From: Papaver somniferum | Lineage: Eukaryota; Streptophyta; Magnoliopsida; Ranunculales; Papaveraceae | DNA: 64,000 bases | Reading direction: 5' to 3' | NCBI RefSeq assembly: GCF_003573695.1 | Contig: NC_039362.1 | Location: 181,121,977-181,185,976 of the forward strand | In this document: positions 12,097 through 23,279 of the stretch, piece by piece | Layout of the letters: each line of letters begins with the position of its first letter | Numbering within the stretch: position 1 is the stretch's first letter | Made by a program: the position numbers and the translations under genes | The notes under the pieces: model-generated | What the model was told of the DNA's origin: nothing | Databases searched by the model: none | What the model saw: the letters and a program-made list of their open reading frames with translations, nothing else

Positions 12097-13893
12097 TCAG
12101 CCGAGATCATATTGGATTAGCAAAATATATACAAAAGGAACAAAAGGATTTTTAAAATTTTTATCTACTGGATTATATACAAAAAATTTACCATACACTA
12201 ACAATCTAAAGAGTTGAGGATCAACCCAAAAGACAAAGTGTAGAGGTTTCAACAGCTTCACACAATAATAATATGATAGGCATGCAAGTGAAGCTGTGAA
12301 ACAAAATGAGCTACCCCCAAACCTGGATTTTTCAATGGATAAAATTTTGGAAACAAAATCTCGCAGTTTCGGGGGTTCATCATGTACAAGGTCTAACTCA
12401 AAGTGAACTGTGCTAGGGACGGGCAAACATGCTAATTCCAACTGTGGCTCCTCAAAGATATTATTCTTAGATGCAAAATAGTCCAAGAGGACTTGGGAAG
12501 CACACAGTTCCAAACCTAGATTAGGGACTCTCAGAAAAGTCGGTTTGACAATATGGGTACAAACCAAATCTAGGTTGGGTGGAAGGCCATCAGATTGTGA
12601 CTTATGTAGGACGATAGGCACATCATTACTAATCACATCAACATCTCCTAAGTCTTCTACACGTGTCACAACATGCTCACAATCATCAAACAAATTGGCA
12701 AGATCACAATCAGAATCATCAACATCATCAACAAATTTATTCTCATGCATCGGAAAATCAGGAGAAATATCACAATGTGACCTAGGTAGAGAATCAGACA
12801 CATCAAATATATTTTCATGCATATTAGCATTAGTGTCTACAGAAGATTCAACTATTCCTATGTCATGCTCATCTTCACAGAATAATTGTACGAATCCCAT
12901 GTCAATATCAAAATCATATGAATTACAATGAGTATTAGAAAAAACAACATTCATGAAGGTCAAGGGAGAGAAGCCATATGTTATTGAACCAACAGGTTCC
13001 ACAATATTTTCATGTTCTTCTAACATATCATCATAATCATCATCATGGTAGCATGCATATTGGTCCTCATTAACAGTGGTGGTGTCATTAGTCGATTCAT
13101 GTTCCTCTAAATTAGGTTCATATTCAACATCATTTACATGAATGGGACTAGACACTTCATTAGGGACAACATACATTTCCTCATGAATTTCCTCCTTTTG
13201 TAGGTGAAGCAAAATCTGATCTAAATATGCATGAATTCGTGATGTAGATCTATCAAAGTTTTGCTTACTGAGTCTTAAAGCTTCTGTGGTGGAGTCTAAA
13301 TTCATGGGAGTACAAAATTCTTCATGTTCAAATTGTGGTGAATGGTACATGTGTGCATGGTCATTAGGGTTTAAAAAATATTGATCGCAACCCTCAAAGG
13401 ATTGATTATGGTCCCAATGACTACCATTCTCACAATTTATGGGCATTTCATACCTTGGATTTTCTCTAGATTGCCTAAAATTATGCAAAATATGACAATT
13501 ATCAACAGGGTGGTCTAAACTACCACATGCGGGACATGCATAGATTTCAGGTTGCCTAAGAAAATTAGATGTGACAGATTCCTCATGTGATTGCATTTCT
13601 AAAGCTGTGATTCGAGCTTTTAATTGATTGATCAGTGATGATTGTGTGAGTGAGGCACTAGCAAAATGTTCATTTTCACGTTGTGATGAATGATGCATGT
13701 GTGAATAGTCATTAGGGTTCATGTATTGAGGCTCGGGACTTTGAAAATGTCCATAATAATTCCTATAACTATTGACATCATGGTCTATGGGAGGTTCATA
13801 ACGTGGAGTATGTCCATACGCAAGTTCTCTAAGGGATTTGTTGTATTCCCCAACTGTAGACCAAGATCCAGACATGTTATGTTTATCAAGCAA
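12097..13893 (-). CDS. Intact type A zinc-knuckle gag-like protein, 598 aa
   Basis: This is the only unbroken copy of this ORF type. Residues 1-110 are polar and rich in His, Asn and Tyr. Residues 120-133 form a CCHC zinc knuckle (CPACGSLDHPVDNC), the RNA-binding motif of retroelement nucleocapsids. A long acidic Asp/Glu-rich middle follows (about 230-440), including HDDDYDD. The conserved C-terminal 150 residues contain a hydrophobic Cys/Tyr/Leu stretch (near SSFCFTASLACLSYYYC) that could be a membrane segment or a buried core. There is no capsid-type gag domain, protease, RT or integrase. The ORF starts about 100 bases from LTR3. The start at 13893 is the longest, and an alternative Met (MSGSWS) lies six codons in. 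Function beyond a gag-like RNA-binding role is unknown. Confidence 0.65.
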   Translation of the reverse strand: MLDKHNMSGSWSTVGEYNKSLRELAYGHTPRYEPPIDHDVNSYRNYYGHFQSPEPQYMNPNDYSHMHHSSQRENEHFASASLTQSSLINQLKARITALEMQSHEESVTSNFLRQPEIYACPACGSLDHPVDNCHILHNFRQSRENPRYEMPINCENGSHWDHNQSFEGCDQYFLNPNDHAHMYHSPQFEHEEFCTPMNLDSTTEALRLSKQNFDRSTSRIHAYLDQILLHLQKEEIHEEMYVVPNEVSSPIHVNDVEYEPNLEEHESTNDTTTVNEDQYACYHDDDYDDMLEEHENIVEPVGSITYGFSPLTFMNVVFSNTHCNSYDFDIDMGFVQLFCEDEHDIGIVESSVDTNANMHENIFDVSDSLPRSHCDISPDFPMHENKFVDDVDDSDCDLANLFDDCEHVVTRVEDLGDVDVISNDVPIVLHKSQSDGLPPNLDLVCTHIVKPTFLRVPNLGLELCASQVLLDYFASKNNIFEEPQLELACLPVPSTVHFELDLVHDEPPKLRDFVSKILSIEKSRFGGSSFCFTASLACLSYYYCVKLLKPLHFVFWVDPQLFRLLVYGKFFVYNPVDKNFKNPFVPFVYILLIQYDLG

Positions 13894-13996
13894 TTACACA
13901 ATTAAAAAGAGAATACGGCCCACAATTTTCAGTTATGGGTTTCAAAATTTTGGTTTTAGACTTTAAGGATAAAGCCTATTTGGAGATTCAAAAACT
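13894..13996 (-). other. Shortened leader of internal 2, no recognisable primer site
   Basis: Only about 100 bases separate the ORF from LTR3. The tRNA-Asp complement seen beside LTR2 and LTR4 is absent, though the bases CAAAAACTTGGTG at the LTR edge still match. Internal 2 has therefore lost most of the leader and the primer site. Confidence 0.6.
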
Positions 13997-16519
13997 TGGT
14001 GGGCCCGGAGATGTGTGTAAAATATGAAGAGCAATAAAAACGGGCCTACAGTAATACCGCAAGTGCACGGTCGTCAGTTGTAGCTCGTGCAAGTACGGGT
14101 CGATCCACAGATACTGGGAGTGTTTTGGAGTTTTCTAGCTATTTTGGGCTCCTAAATTGTTGTTGGTTAACTATGAAGCCTTTTGGGCTTTGGGTACCTT
14201 TGGATTATAGGCTTGTTTGACAATGAAGTGAACTGAGCTTGGGCTCAGTTGGTCTTGAAGTGCACTAGGCTTGGCCTTTGAAGTGCACTGGGCTTTGAGT
14301 GTCAATGGGCTTCTAGATTAACCCAAGACTGAACTGGGCTTTGTAATGAATCTGGGCTTCAGTAGTCTTTGAAATGAACTGAACTGAACTGGGCCTTAGG
14401 CCTTAACAGATACAGTGGGCTTTTGTAATGACTGGACTTGTAGCCCAGAATTGAACTGGACCTGGAGCAGCAGCAGTGGTGGCTTCAGCAGCAGCAGAAG
14501 CAGTGCACAGCAGCAGCAGACAAGGCTGGGCTGGAGAAGAAGCAGCAGCAGCAGCAGGGGAGGAAGGTAAGCAGGCAGGGTTGCAGGGCAACTGAGCAGA
14601 ACTGGCAGCAAGGCCAGGGAAATAAGAAGATGGTAGGGGAGGTGGAGCAAACAAAATGTAGCAGTGGCACTAGGCCAAGGTAAAACATGGATATTTACAA
14701 TGGCAAAAGCAAACAGCAAACAACAATGATGATGGTGAAGGTGACAATGGCATAAAGAATGACAAAGAGATAAACCAAGGCCTAAGCCAAGGGCAATGGC
14801 AGGGGAGCAAAATTACAGATACAAAACAGAGAAACAACACAACTAGGTTATGAATCCACCTTGTGACCTAGCCAGATAGTGTAATTCTATGTTAAATCCA
14901 TGTCCCTAATGGAGCTAGGTGAAGGTTCAAGCCTGCCTATGTTCCAGGGCATACATAAATGGAATGGAAGGAGAAGAAGCTTGCTCAACTGTTTACTCCT
15001 AGCATTGACTGTCTTTTGACAGCACAATCAATCACAAGCACAGTTGAGCACTAAATTCCTCCATTACTCAATCAACTCAATTTACATGAATTATAACCTA
15101 GCATTCCACCACTAACAGTGACTTAAGGCATCATCTCAGCCTAGCTATACACATACACATGTGAGCTCACATAACAGCAACAAAAACAAAACAATTACTA
15201 AACAGAGCATTGAACTGAACATAAACAAACACAGAAGACATAAAACAAAAACATGAACTGAATTGAAACTAAATAAGAGCAACTGAACTGAAACTAAACA
15301 AGAGTAATGGAATAAACATAAAGATAGTTGCAAATTAAACACTAACCCTTGAGACACTGGATATTCCAGTGCTCTTGGGTGACACACTGGCTAATCCAGG
15401 CATAACCCCTTTTCATGCACATCACAACTCTATTTATAATTACACCCAATTCTCAAAATACCTAATTTACAAAATTAGGGTTTATCCCAAAAAAAATCCA
15501 AAACAGTGAATTTAGGGTTTCGAATTCACCTAATTTGATGGGTCAAATCTTACCCACAACGTCGACCCAATCTTCCTCTGACTTCACTGCTTCATTCCCA
15601 CGCTTCAATTTCTTCTCTAGCTTCACCTAATTCATCAATCTCTAACCTAGGGTTTCAGAGATAGGAAAGGTGCGAGATTGATGAAGTAGGAGGCTAGAAA
15701 GATGGGGGGAAATGATGGGTTTCGATTTTAGGGTGGAATAGAGTGGTTTGGTGGTGTCAGGGAATGGTGGTGGTGAAGGCAGAGCAGGTGGAGAAGGTGG
15801 TGGTGGTTCTGCACAGGGTATGGAGGAGGAGAGGTCGATGTAAGAAAGGGAAGGGGATGTTTGGTAGGGGTATATGGCTCGAATGTTATGGTGTTGAGCG
15901 GTTTCAGCGAGGGAAGATGTTATGCGATCTGCGCCGTAGGATGAGAAGATGGTAGGTAGATCTGACGGCGATGCGGAGGCAAGCGATGAGCGACCGTCGG
16001 ATGAAGGGATACAACGAAACGAACGGCACTTGGTGGAGTTAGGTACTGTAGTGTAAAGCGGAGATATCAAACTTTGATGCACAGCAAGGGAGCGACCGTA
16101 GGATGCTTCTGAGAACTGTTCTGACGGCTGAAAACGCAAGCGGATATGGATTTGGGTTTTAGGCTTTTGGGTATAGAATATGGGTTTGAGAAATGAGTTT
16201 GGTCTTGGGAAATCTTGAGCCCACTTCTTCTTTAAGAACAAATCTTCCTTCTTGAGATCATTTCTAGTCTTTTGGGTTTATGCGCACCATTCTTCGCGGC
16301 TTCCTTGCATAATTTCTTCAGGCTTTTCACTACTTTTCTGCTCCGCAAATCATCCAGACTTTATTTGGTACCTAAAAATGCAAAATTAATTAAGAAAAAT
16401 ATTTATTCTTGAAAACAATGAAAATACAGAATATGGGATAAAATGTAGAATTAATGCACAAAAGATGAGTTAAATGCCAACAAAAAGGGATAAATATATA
16501 CATTATTTGGCACTCATCA
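13997..16519 (-). repeat. Chimeric Athila-like LTR3 (about 2.5 kb)
   Basis: From about 15384 to 16519 it is nearly identical to LTR2 (U3 with TATA box and 199-codon open frame). From about 14041 to 15380 it is a different R-U5. That part opens with TACCGCAAGTGCACGG, typical of other Athila LTRs, and is rich in TGAACTGGGCTT and CAG/CTG repeats. Only scattered blocks of homology to the R-U5 of LTR1 remain, for example the TTGTGACCTA block near 14860 and the hairpin at 15004-15028. The left boundary is uncertain (13997-14042). Cys/Leu-rich open frames at 14396-14719 are low-complexity. Confidence 0.75.
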
Positions 16520-17906
16520 AATACCCCCAAACCTGAATTTTACTTGTCCTCAAGTAAAACAAAACTAAGGAAATCCTAACTATACCACTGTCGCTGGTCT
16601 CTCGAATGCATTTAGCATATGCCTTAAGCATTTTAAACCACTAAGTGTCCCTAGTGGACGAGTGAAGTCTCGTGAAGGTTTGCTTAGAACGTACCTACAA
16701 AGTTCTAGGTCAAAATATAAGCTCAGATTCCATCAAATGTGACATGTGCAAGACAGTTTAAGCTCACAGCAAAATGGAGATGTCAATCTAGCTATCAAAG
16801 GCACAATCCTAGCACTGATAACAAATAAAGACATGTGATAAGAGTGTAAAGTGTATCTACACATGTGTAAAGAAAGATATGAAGTTATGACTACTAATCA
16901 CCAAGAGATAGTTTCTCAGGCTAAGAACCAAGGTCGAAATCTAGCTAGCTGTCCGGACTTTACGAGAATTGTGAATGAGTTGGAGGTATTTCACAATTAC
17001 TCGCGTTGTACATCAATGGCATACACCCTTCCTTTCTTATTACAATAAAACACAAAATATGACTCTTTACATGACTCTTATTTACATTGACTACTCTCTT
17101 TTATTTTTGGAACAAGAGAGAATGGAATTGATAAATACTTGATTTTTTTTTTTTTTTCTGAATATATACATCGTTTTTTTTTTTTTNNNNNNNNNNAGGA
17201 AACACTTTTGATACATATACAAAAGGAAACAAAAGATTACATGACACTTTGCAAGAGGTAGCCCTTTTTGATGCACCCAGTTAAATTCGATGGTTGTCTT
17301 TCTTAATGTAACCTCCACCTTCTATCCCAACCAACCAAAGAACAAGCTAGTCAAGTTTCGTTCAGTATTCTAAAGTGATTGGAAATCGTGACTTCCTATC
17401 AAACACCTTGAAGATCGAGGCTATACATGTATTGGTAGATCGTGCGCGTGCAAATTTCTTATCACTATGTGAATTGTGCTAGAATCAGGGTGCCTAAATA
17501 TCTAGACTAAGACTCCTAATAATTACATATTTGCACAAGATTCAACATTTCAAGGTAAATGAGCTCCATTTTTATGTTTTTTTTTTTTCAATTTTTTTAT
17601 TTTTTATTTTCATTTTTCATTTTTTTCAAAAAGAAGGAGTTCTTGTTTTCAATTATGGCATATTATCAAAGTATCTACTTTTCACCCCCAAACCTAAACT
17701 AAACATTGCCCTCAATGTTTCAAAATATGAACAAAATTATAATACAACATATGAAGAGGATCATGTTGAGTAGAGAAAAAGGAAAGAGAATACCCGATTT
17801 CGGCGAAAGCAATATTAGAACTCCGTTATTCAAGGCAAGAATTCAACATATGTCACCCGAGATCATATTGGATTAGCAAAATATATACAAAAGGAACAAA
17901 AGGGTT
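16520..17906 (-). other. Polypurine tract and 3' tail of internal 3
   Basis: Nearly identical to the tails of internals 1 and 2. It contains the assembly gap at 17187-17196 inside a poly-T/poly-A tract. No gene seen. Confidence 0.7.
17187..17196. other. Assembly gap (10 N)
   Basis: Ten Ns between a poly-T run and AGGAAACACTTTTG. The matching place in internal 1 (about 5260-5275) is a T-run followed by an A-run, so the gap is probably a short homopolymer that was not resolved. Confidence 0.95.
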
Positions 17907-19674
17907 TTAAGAAATTTTAGCTACTGGATTATATACAAAAAATTCACCGTACACTAACAATCTAAAGAGTTGAGGATCAACCCAAAAGACAAAATGTAGA
18001 GGTTTCAACAGCTTCACACAATAATAATATGATAGGCATGCAAGTGAAGCTGTGAAACAAAATGAGCTACCCCCAAACCTGGATTTTTCAATGGATAAAA
18101 TTTTGGAAACAAAATCTCGCAGTTTCGGGGGTTCATCATGTACAAGGTCTAACTCAAAGTGAACTGTGCTAGGGACGGGCAAACATGCTAATTCCAACTG
18201 TGGCTCCTCAAAGATATTATTCTTAGATGCAAAATAGTCCAAGAGGACTTGGGGAAGCACACAGTTCCAAACCTAGATTAGGGACTCTCAGAAAAGTCGG
18301 TTTGACAATATGGGTACAAACCAAATCTAGGTTGGGTGGAAGGCCATCAGATTGTGACTTATGTAGGACGATAGGCACATCATTACTAATCACATCAACC
18401 TCTCCTAAGTCTTCTACACGTGTCACAACATGCTCACAATCATCAAACAAATTGGCAAGATCACAATCAGAATCATCAACATCATCAACAAATTTATTCT
18501 CATGCATCGGAAAATCAGGAGAAATATCACAATGTGACCTAGGTAGAGAATCAGACACATCAAATATATTTTCATGCATATTAGCATTAGTGTCTACAGA
18601 AGATTCAACTATTCCTATGTCATGCTCATCTTCACAGAATAATTGTACGAATCCCATGTCAATATCAAAATCATATGAATTACAATGAGTATTAGAAAAA
18701 ACAACATTCATGAAGGTCAAGGGCGAGAAGCCATATGTTATTGAACCAACAGGTTCCACAATATTTTCATGTTCTTCTAACATATCATCATAATCATCTT
18801 AATCATCATCATGGTAGCATGCATATTGGTCCTCATTAACAGTGGTGGTGTCATTAGTTGATTCATGTTCCTCTAAATTAGGTTCATATTCAACATCATT
18901 TAGATGAATGGGACTAGACACTTCATTAGGGACAACATACATTTCCTCATGAATTTCCTCCTTTTGTAGGTGAAGCAAAATCTGATCTAAATATGCATGA
19001 ATTCGTGATGTAGATCTATCAAAGTTTTGCTTACTGAGTCTTAAAGCTTCTGTGGTGGAGTCTAAATTCATGGGAGTACAAAATTCTTCATGTTCAAATT
19101 GTGGTGAATGGTACATGTGTGCATGGTCATTAGGGTTTACAAAATATTGATCGCAACCCTCAAAGGATTGATTATGGTCCCAATGACTACCATTCTCACA
19201 ATTTATGGGCATTTCATACCTTGGATTTTCTCTAGATTGCCTAAAATTATGCAAAATATGACAATTCTCAACAGGGTGGTCTAAACTACCACATGCGGGA
19301 CATGCATAGATTTCAGGTTGCCTAAGAAAATTAGATGTGACAGATTCCTCATGTGATTGCATTTCTAAAGTTGTGATTCGAGCTTCTATTTGATCCATAA
19401 GTGATGATTGTGTGAGTGAGGCTCTAGCAGAATGTTCATTTTCACGTTGCGATGAATGATGCATGTATGAATAGTCATTAGGGTTCATGTATTGCGGCTC
19501 GGGACTTTGAAAATGTCTATAATAATTCCTATGACTATTGACATCATGGTCCGTGGAAGGTTCATAACGTGAAGTTTGTCCATATGCAAGTTCTCTAAGG
19601 GATTTGTTGTACTCCCCAACTGTAGAAAAAGATCTATTCATGATTGGCTCAAAAGCTAAGTAAAGAATGTACAA
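17907..19674 (-). pseudogene. Type A zinc-knuckle gag-like ORF of internal 3 (broken twice)
   Basis: Same protein as at 12097-13893. Pieces at 18799-19674 (with CCHC knuckle CPACGSLDHPVENC), 18223-18783 and 17907-18260 are separated by the same in-frame TAA (near 18798) and the same extra-G frameshift (near 18250-18253) seen in internal 1. The first codons differ (MYILYLAFEPIMNRSFSTV). Confidence 0.75.
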
Positions 19675-20392
19675 AGCTCAGAATTTGGTTTTTAAAGGGT
19701 TTGGATTTTTGGGAAAAATTTGGTTTTGGTGGGATAAAAGAAAAAAATTTGGTTGTTAATGTGGGAGCAAAATAAAATTTGGTTTTAAAATTTGGGAGCA
19801 AGTAAAAATTTTGGTTTTTGAATGGGAGAGAAAATATTTATTTATTTATTTTAAAAGAAAATAAAATTTGGTTTTTGAATGGGAGCAAGCCCACTGTTGG
19901 TTTTGTGTTTGCTTTGGCTCAGCTGGTTTGAAAACGTTTGGTGAAACTGAGTCCAAAATCTCGGCCTAGAATTTGGGTACTCGGCCCACTAACGAGTTAA
20001 CATAGCGTGATCGGTTACAAGCTCAGCTGGGTTTAAAAACCCAGAATACAAAATACCAGTCCAAATTAAACAAGCTCACAAAAATTAAATACAAGCCCAC
20101 AAATTAAACAAACAAGCCCACAAAAATTAATTACAAACCCAACAGAAAAAAATAAAAAGCCCAAAAATTGGCTTTAATATTACAAGCCCACAATTAAGAA
20201 TTGGAAGCCCACAATTCGGGTTCTCTTAAATGGGTTACCTTTTAAGCACAGCCCAGCTGCTCTGATATTGTTGCAAAAACCCAGTTGGGCTTTGGTTCTT
20301 TTCCTTGGTGGCGTCCCAGCAGAGGAAAACAGGTTCAGAACAGCAGGCCCAACAGCAAATGAAGTGAAGCAGATGCAGATGCAAATGCTATG
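19675..20392 (-). other. Leader-type sequence between the two ORFs of internal 3
   Basis: Non-coding, with TTTGGTTTTT and AAGCCCA repeats like the leaders at 7718-8734 and 22289-23255. It ends near 20393, where it joins the 3' tail of the type B ORF at the shared bases CAACATATG. No LTR, polypurine tract or primer site lies between the two units. Confidence 0.6.
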
Positions 20393-20569
20393 CAACATAT
20401 GGAAAGGGACATGCTGAGTAGAGTAAAAGGAGAGAGAATACCCGATTTCGGCGAAAGCAGAATTAAAACTCCGTTATTCAAGGCAAAAATCCAACATATT
20501 TCAGCCGAGATCATATTGGATTAGCAAAATATATACAAAAGGAACAAAAGGGTTTTTAAGAAATTTTAT

Positions 20570-22288
20570 CTACTGGATTATATACAAAAATTCACCATAC
20601 ACCAAAAGTCTAAAGAGTTGAGGATCAACCCAAAAGAAAAAGTGTAGAGGTTTCAACAGCTTCACACAATAATAATATGATAGGCATGCAAGTGAAGCTG
20701 TGAAACAAAATGAGCTACCCCCAAACCTGGATTTTTCAACAGATAAAATTTTGGATACAAAATCTCGCAGTTTTGGGGGTTCATCATGCACAAGGTCTAA
20801 TTCGAAATGAACTTTGCTAGGGACGGGTACACATGCTAATTCCAACTGTGGTTCCTCGAAGATATTATACTTAGATGCAAAATAGTCCAAAAGGACTTGG
20901 GAAGCACACAGTTCCAGGCCTAGATTAGGTATTCTCATGAAAATTGGTTTGACAATATTGTGACAAACTAAATCTAGGTAGGATACAAGGCTATCAGATT
21001 GTGACTTAGGCAAGAAAGTGACATCTAAGCGTCTCACATGCATGAGATCAAGAGTATCAATATTATCAGTCACATCAGCATTATCTAAGTCACACTCAAG
21101 ATGTGTAGCATGCTCATCATCACAAAAAATTTGCACAAGTCCTAATTCAGAATCATGGTTATCCAATATATTCAAATTATCATCAACAAAAGCAATATAT
21201 TGTGGCTTAAGTATGGAATCAGACACATCAACTATGTTTTCATGCATAGGATCATTAGTGTCAACAGAAGATTTACCTAAGTCATGCTCTTCACAGGATA
21301 ATTGCACAATATCTAAATCAGTATCAACATCACATGCATATGAAATACTAGAAGAAATATCATTCATGAAGGTCGGGGCAGAAAAGCCTAATGTATTTGA
21401 AACCAAAGGTTCCACAACATTTTCAGTATAGACATGTTCTTCTAACATAACATCATCATCATCATCATAGTAATATGCATACTTGTCCCTATTAGCAGTT
21501 GTGGTGTCATTAGTCAACTCATGTTCCTCTAGATTAGGTTCATATTCAATATCATACACATGAGAAGGACTAGACATGCTATTTCCAAAGTTCAATTCAT
21601 TACCACCTATATCATGTGACAGTGTCTCAGTTTCCCTAATGGATTCCCAGTGACGGGTTTTCTCTGCAATCTCAGCTAAAAATTTCCATGCATCATCCAC
21701 AGTTTTATCAAGAAATTCACCATTACACATACACTCAACCATGGCTCGAGATTTAAAGTCTAGTCCCTCATAGAGGATAGCGACAAGTCTCCACTTCTCA
21801 AATCCATGGTGTGGACATTCGCTCAACAAATCATTAAAACGTTCAAAATAGTCAAAAACAGTTTCCTCATCCAATTGGACAAAACAGTTGATACTTTGAC
21901 GAATAGCGATGGTCCTATGATGTGGAAAGAATTTTTTGAAAAATAGATCTGTGAGTTGGTCCCAAGTGTTGATTGATTGTGGTCTCAAACCGTAAAACCA
22001 TGTTTTGGCCCTTTCCTTTAGAGAAAATGTAAACAAACGCAATTTCAAAGAGTCTTCGGACATATGATCAGGTTGCATAGTCCGACAAATTTGTTCAAAC
22101 TCTCTTACATGAGTATAGGGGTTCTCAGAATCGAACCCTCGAAATAAAGGAAGTATTTGTATCATGCTTGCATTTATTTTAAAAGGGTTATTGGTTTGAG
22201 GTAAGACAATACATGATAATGGAATTTTTATTGTGGGATACATGTATTCATGGAGAGCACTAGGTTGGCCCATATTGAAAAGACACAA
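20570..22288 (-). CDS. Type B gag protein with capsid-like domain, 572 aa
   Basis: Residues about 42-200 form a plant Ty3/Athila gag domain, recognised by FRGFDSENPYTHVREFEQIC, LKLRLFTFSLKERAKTWFYG, DQLTDLFFKKFFP and FDYFERFNDLLSECPHHGF. It is intact and would encode the particle shell. No zinc knuckle follows. From about residue 245 (PSHVYDIEYEPNLEEHE) it is homologous to the acidic middle and hydrophobic C-terminus of the type A protein. It ends in a frame that lacks the extra-G mutation of the neighbouring type A copy. Protease and polymerase are absent. The start at 22288 is the first Met of the frame, and the Met at residue 42 is an alternative. Confidence 0.8.
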   Translation of the reverse strand: MCLFNMGQPSALHEYMYPTIKIPLSCIVLPQTNNPFKINASMIQILPLFRGFDSENPYTHVREFEQICRTMQPDHMSEDSLKLRLFTFSLKERAKTWFYGLRPQSINTWDQLTDLFFKKFFPHHRTIAIRQSINCFVQLDEETVFDYFERFNDLLSECPHHGFEKWRLVAILYEGLDFKSRAMVECMCNGEFLDKTVDDAWKFLAEIAEKTRHWESIRETETLSHDIGGNELNFGNSMSSPSHVYDIEYEPNLEEHELTNDTTTANRDKYAYYYDDDDDVMLEEHVYTENVVEPLVSNTLGFSAPTFMNDISSSISYACDVDTDLDIVQLSCEEHDLGKSSVDTNDPMHENIVDVSDSILKPQYIAFVDDNLNILDNHDSELGLVQIFCDDEHATHLECDLDNADVTDNIDTLDLMHVRRLDVTFLPKSQSDSLVSYLDLVCHNIVKPIFMRIPNLGLELCASQVLLDYFASKYNIFEEPQLELACVPVPSKVHFELDLVHDEPPKLRDFVSKILSVEKSRFGGSSFCFTASLACLSYYYCVKLLKPLHFFFWVDPQLFRLLVYGEFLYIIQ

Positions 22289-23255
22289 AGCCCACTATTT
22301 GGTTTTAAAGGGTTTTCAAAAATTTGGTTTTTTATGGGAAAATTTTGGTTTTTATGGGTTTTGAAAACTTTGGTTTTTATGGGACTAAAAATATGGTTTT
22401 CGAAATTAGGAGCAAATTTTTTTTTTGTGTTGGGTTTTGAAGCCCAAATTTTAGTTTAAAAGAAACTACAAGCCTAACAAACAACTAAATTACAAGCCCA
22501 AATAAAGAAAGAAATAAAAATAAAACTAATTATTACAAACCCACAAAAAAAAAGAAAATAAAAATAAAACTAAAATTATTACAATCCCAAATAAAGAAAG
22601 AAATAAAATTAAAATTAAAATAATTATTACATACCCAAAAAGATAATTACAATTACAAACCAAAAAAATTACAAGCCCAAAAAATTTGGGTTTGGGTTTA
22701 GGCTTACCTTTTTGGTGGGAAGCCCAGTTGGGCTTTTATCCCTTTTCTTAAGTTGCACAAGCCCAGTTGGGCTTTGGATCTTCCTTAACAGCTCACGCAG
22801 CAAGCCCAGCAACAGCAGTTGGGTTCAGTAGCCCAGCAACAAAAGGTGCACAAACCCAGCAGCAACGGAGCCCATCTCAGGAGCAGCAGACTAGGAGCCC
22901 AGTTCGCAGAGTAGCAGCAGCCCAGCTCAGTTGTACGAGCCCAGCAACTTGTTGAGATGCAACAGCCCAGAAGCAACAGCAGCACAGCCCAGCGGCAGAG
23001 ATGCACAAGCTTTGGGCTTGGTCTGGCAGCAGCAGCAGCTTCCTTGGCTAGGTTCAACAGCAGCAGAAACTCACCAGTCCCAGCTGTAGCAACAGCAACA
23101 GTCCAGAAATTGGCTGCAAAGATTGTGTGCAATGATAGCAGGCTACAAGTGCAATGATTGCAGGGCAGGAATGGATGGCATGCAATGACCTTGACATAGA
23201 TGCAATGGTAGATGAAAGACAGCAAGGAAAAAAAAACTTCAACACACAGCACCAA
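22289..23255 (-). other. Leader of internal 3
   Basis: Non-coding leader matching 7718-8734, with one copy (not two) of the GCCCAGTTGGGC-containing unit near 22710-22745. CAG/CTG-rich low-complexity follows to about 23200. Long open frames here (for example 22785-23420, minus) cross the LTR boundary and are low-complexity, so they are not called. Confidence 0.6.
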
Positions 23256-23273
23256 TCCCCGGCAGCGGCGCCA
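23256..23273 (-). other. Primer binding site of internal 3 (tRNA-Asp type)
   Basis: The minus strand reads TGGCGCCGCTGCCGGGGA, ending six bases from LTR4, as at 8735-8752. Confidence 0.85.
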
Positions 23274-23279
23274 AAAACT

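Noticed and set aside
12097..13893. Envelope gene reading of the type A ORF, as in some Athila elements
   Set aside because: No signal peptide, the hydrophobic stretch is C-terminal and short, and a CCHC knuckle points to gag; env identity is not supported.
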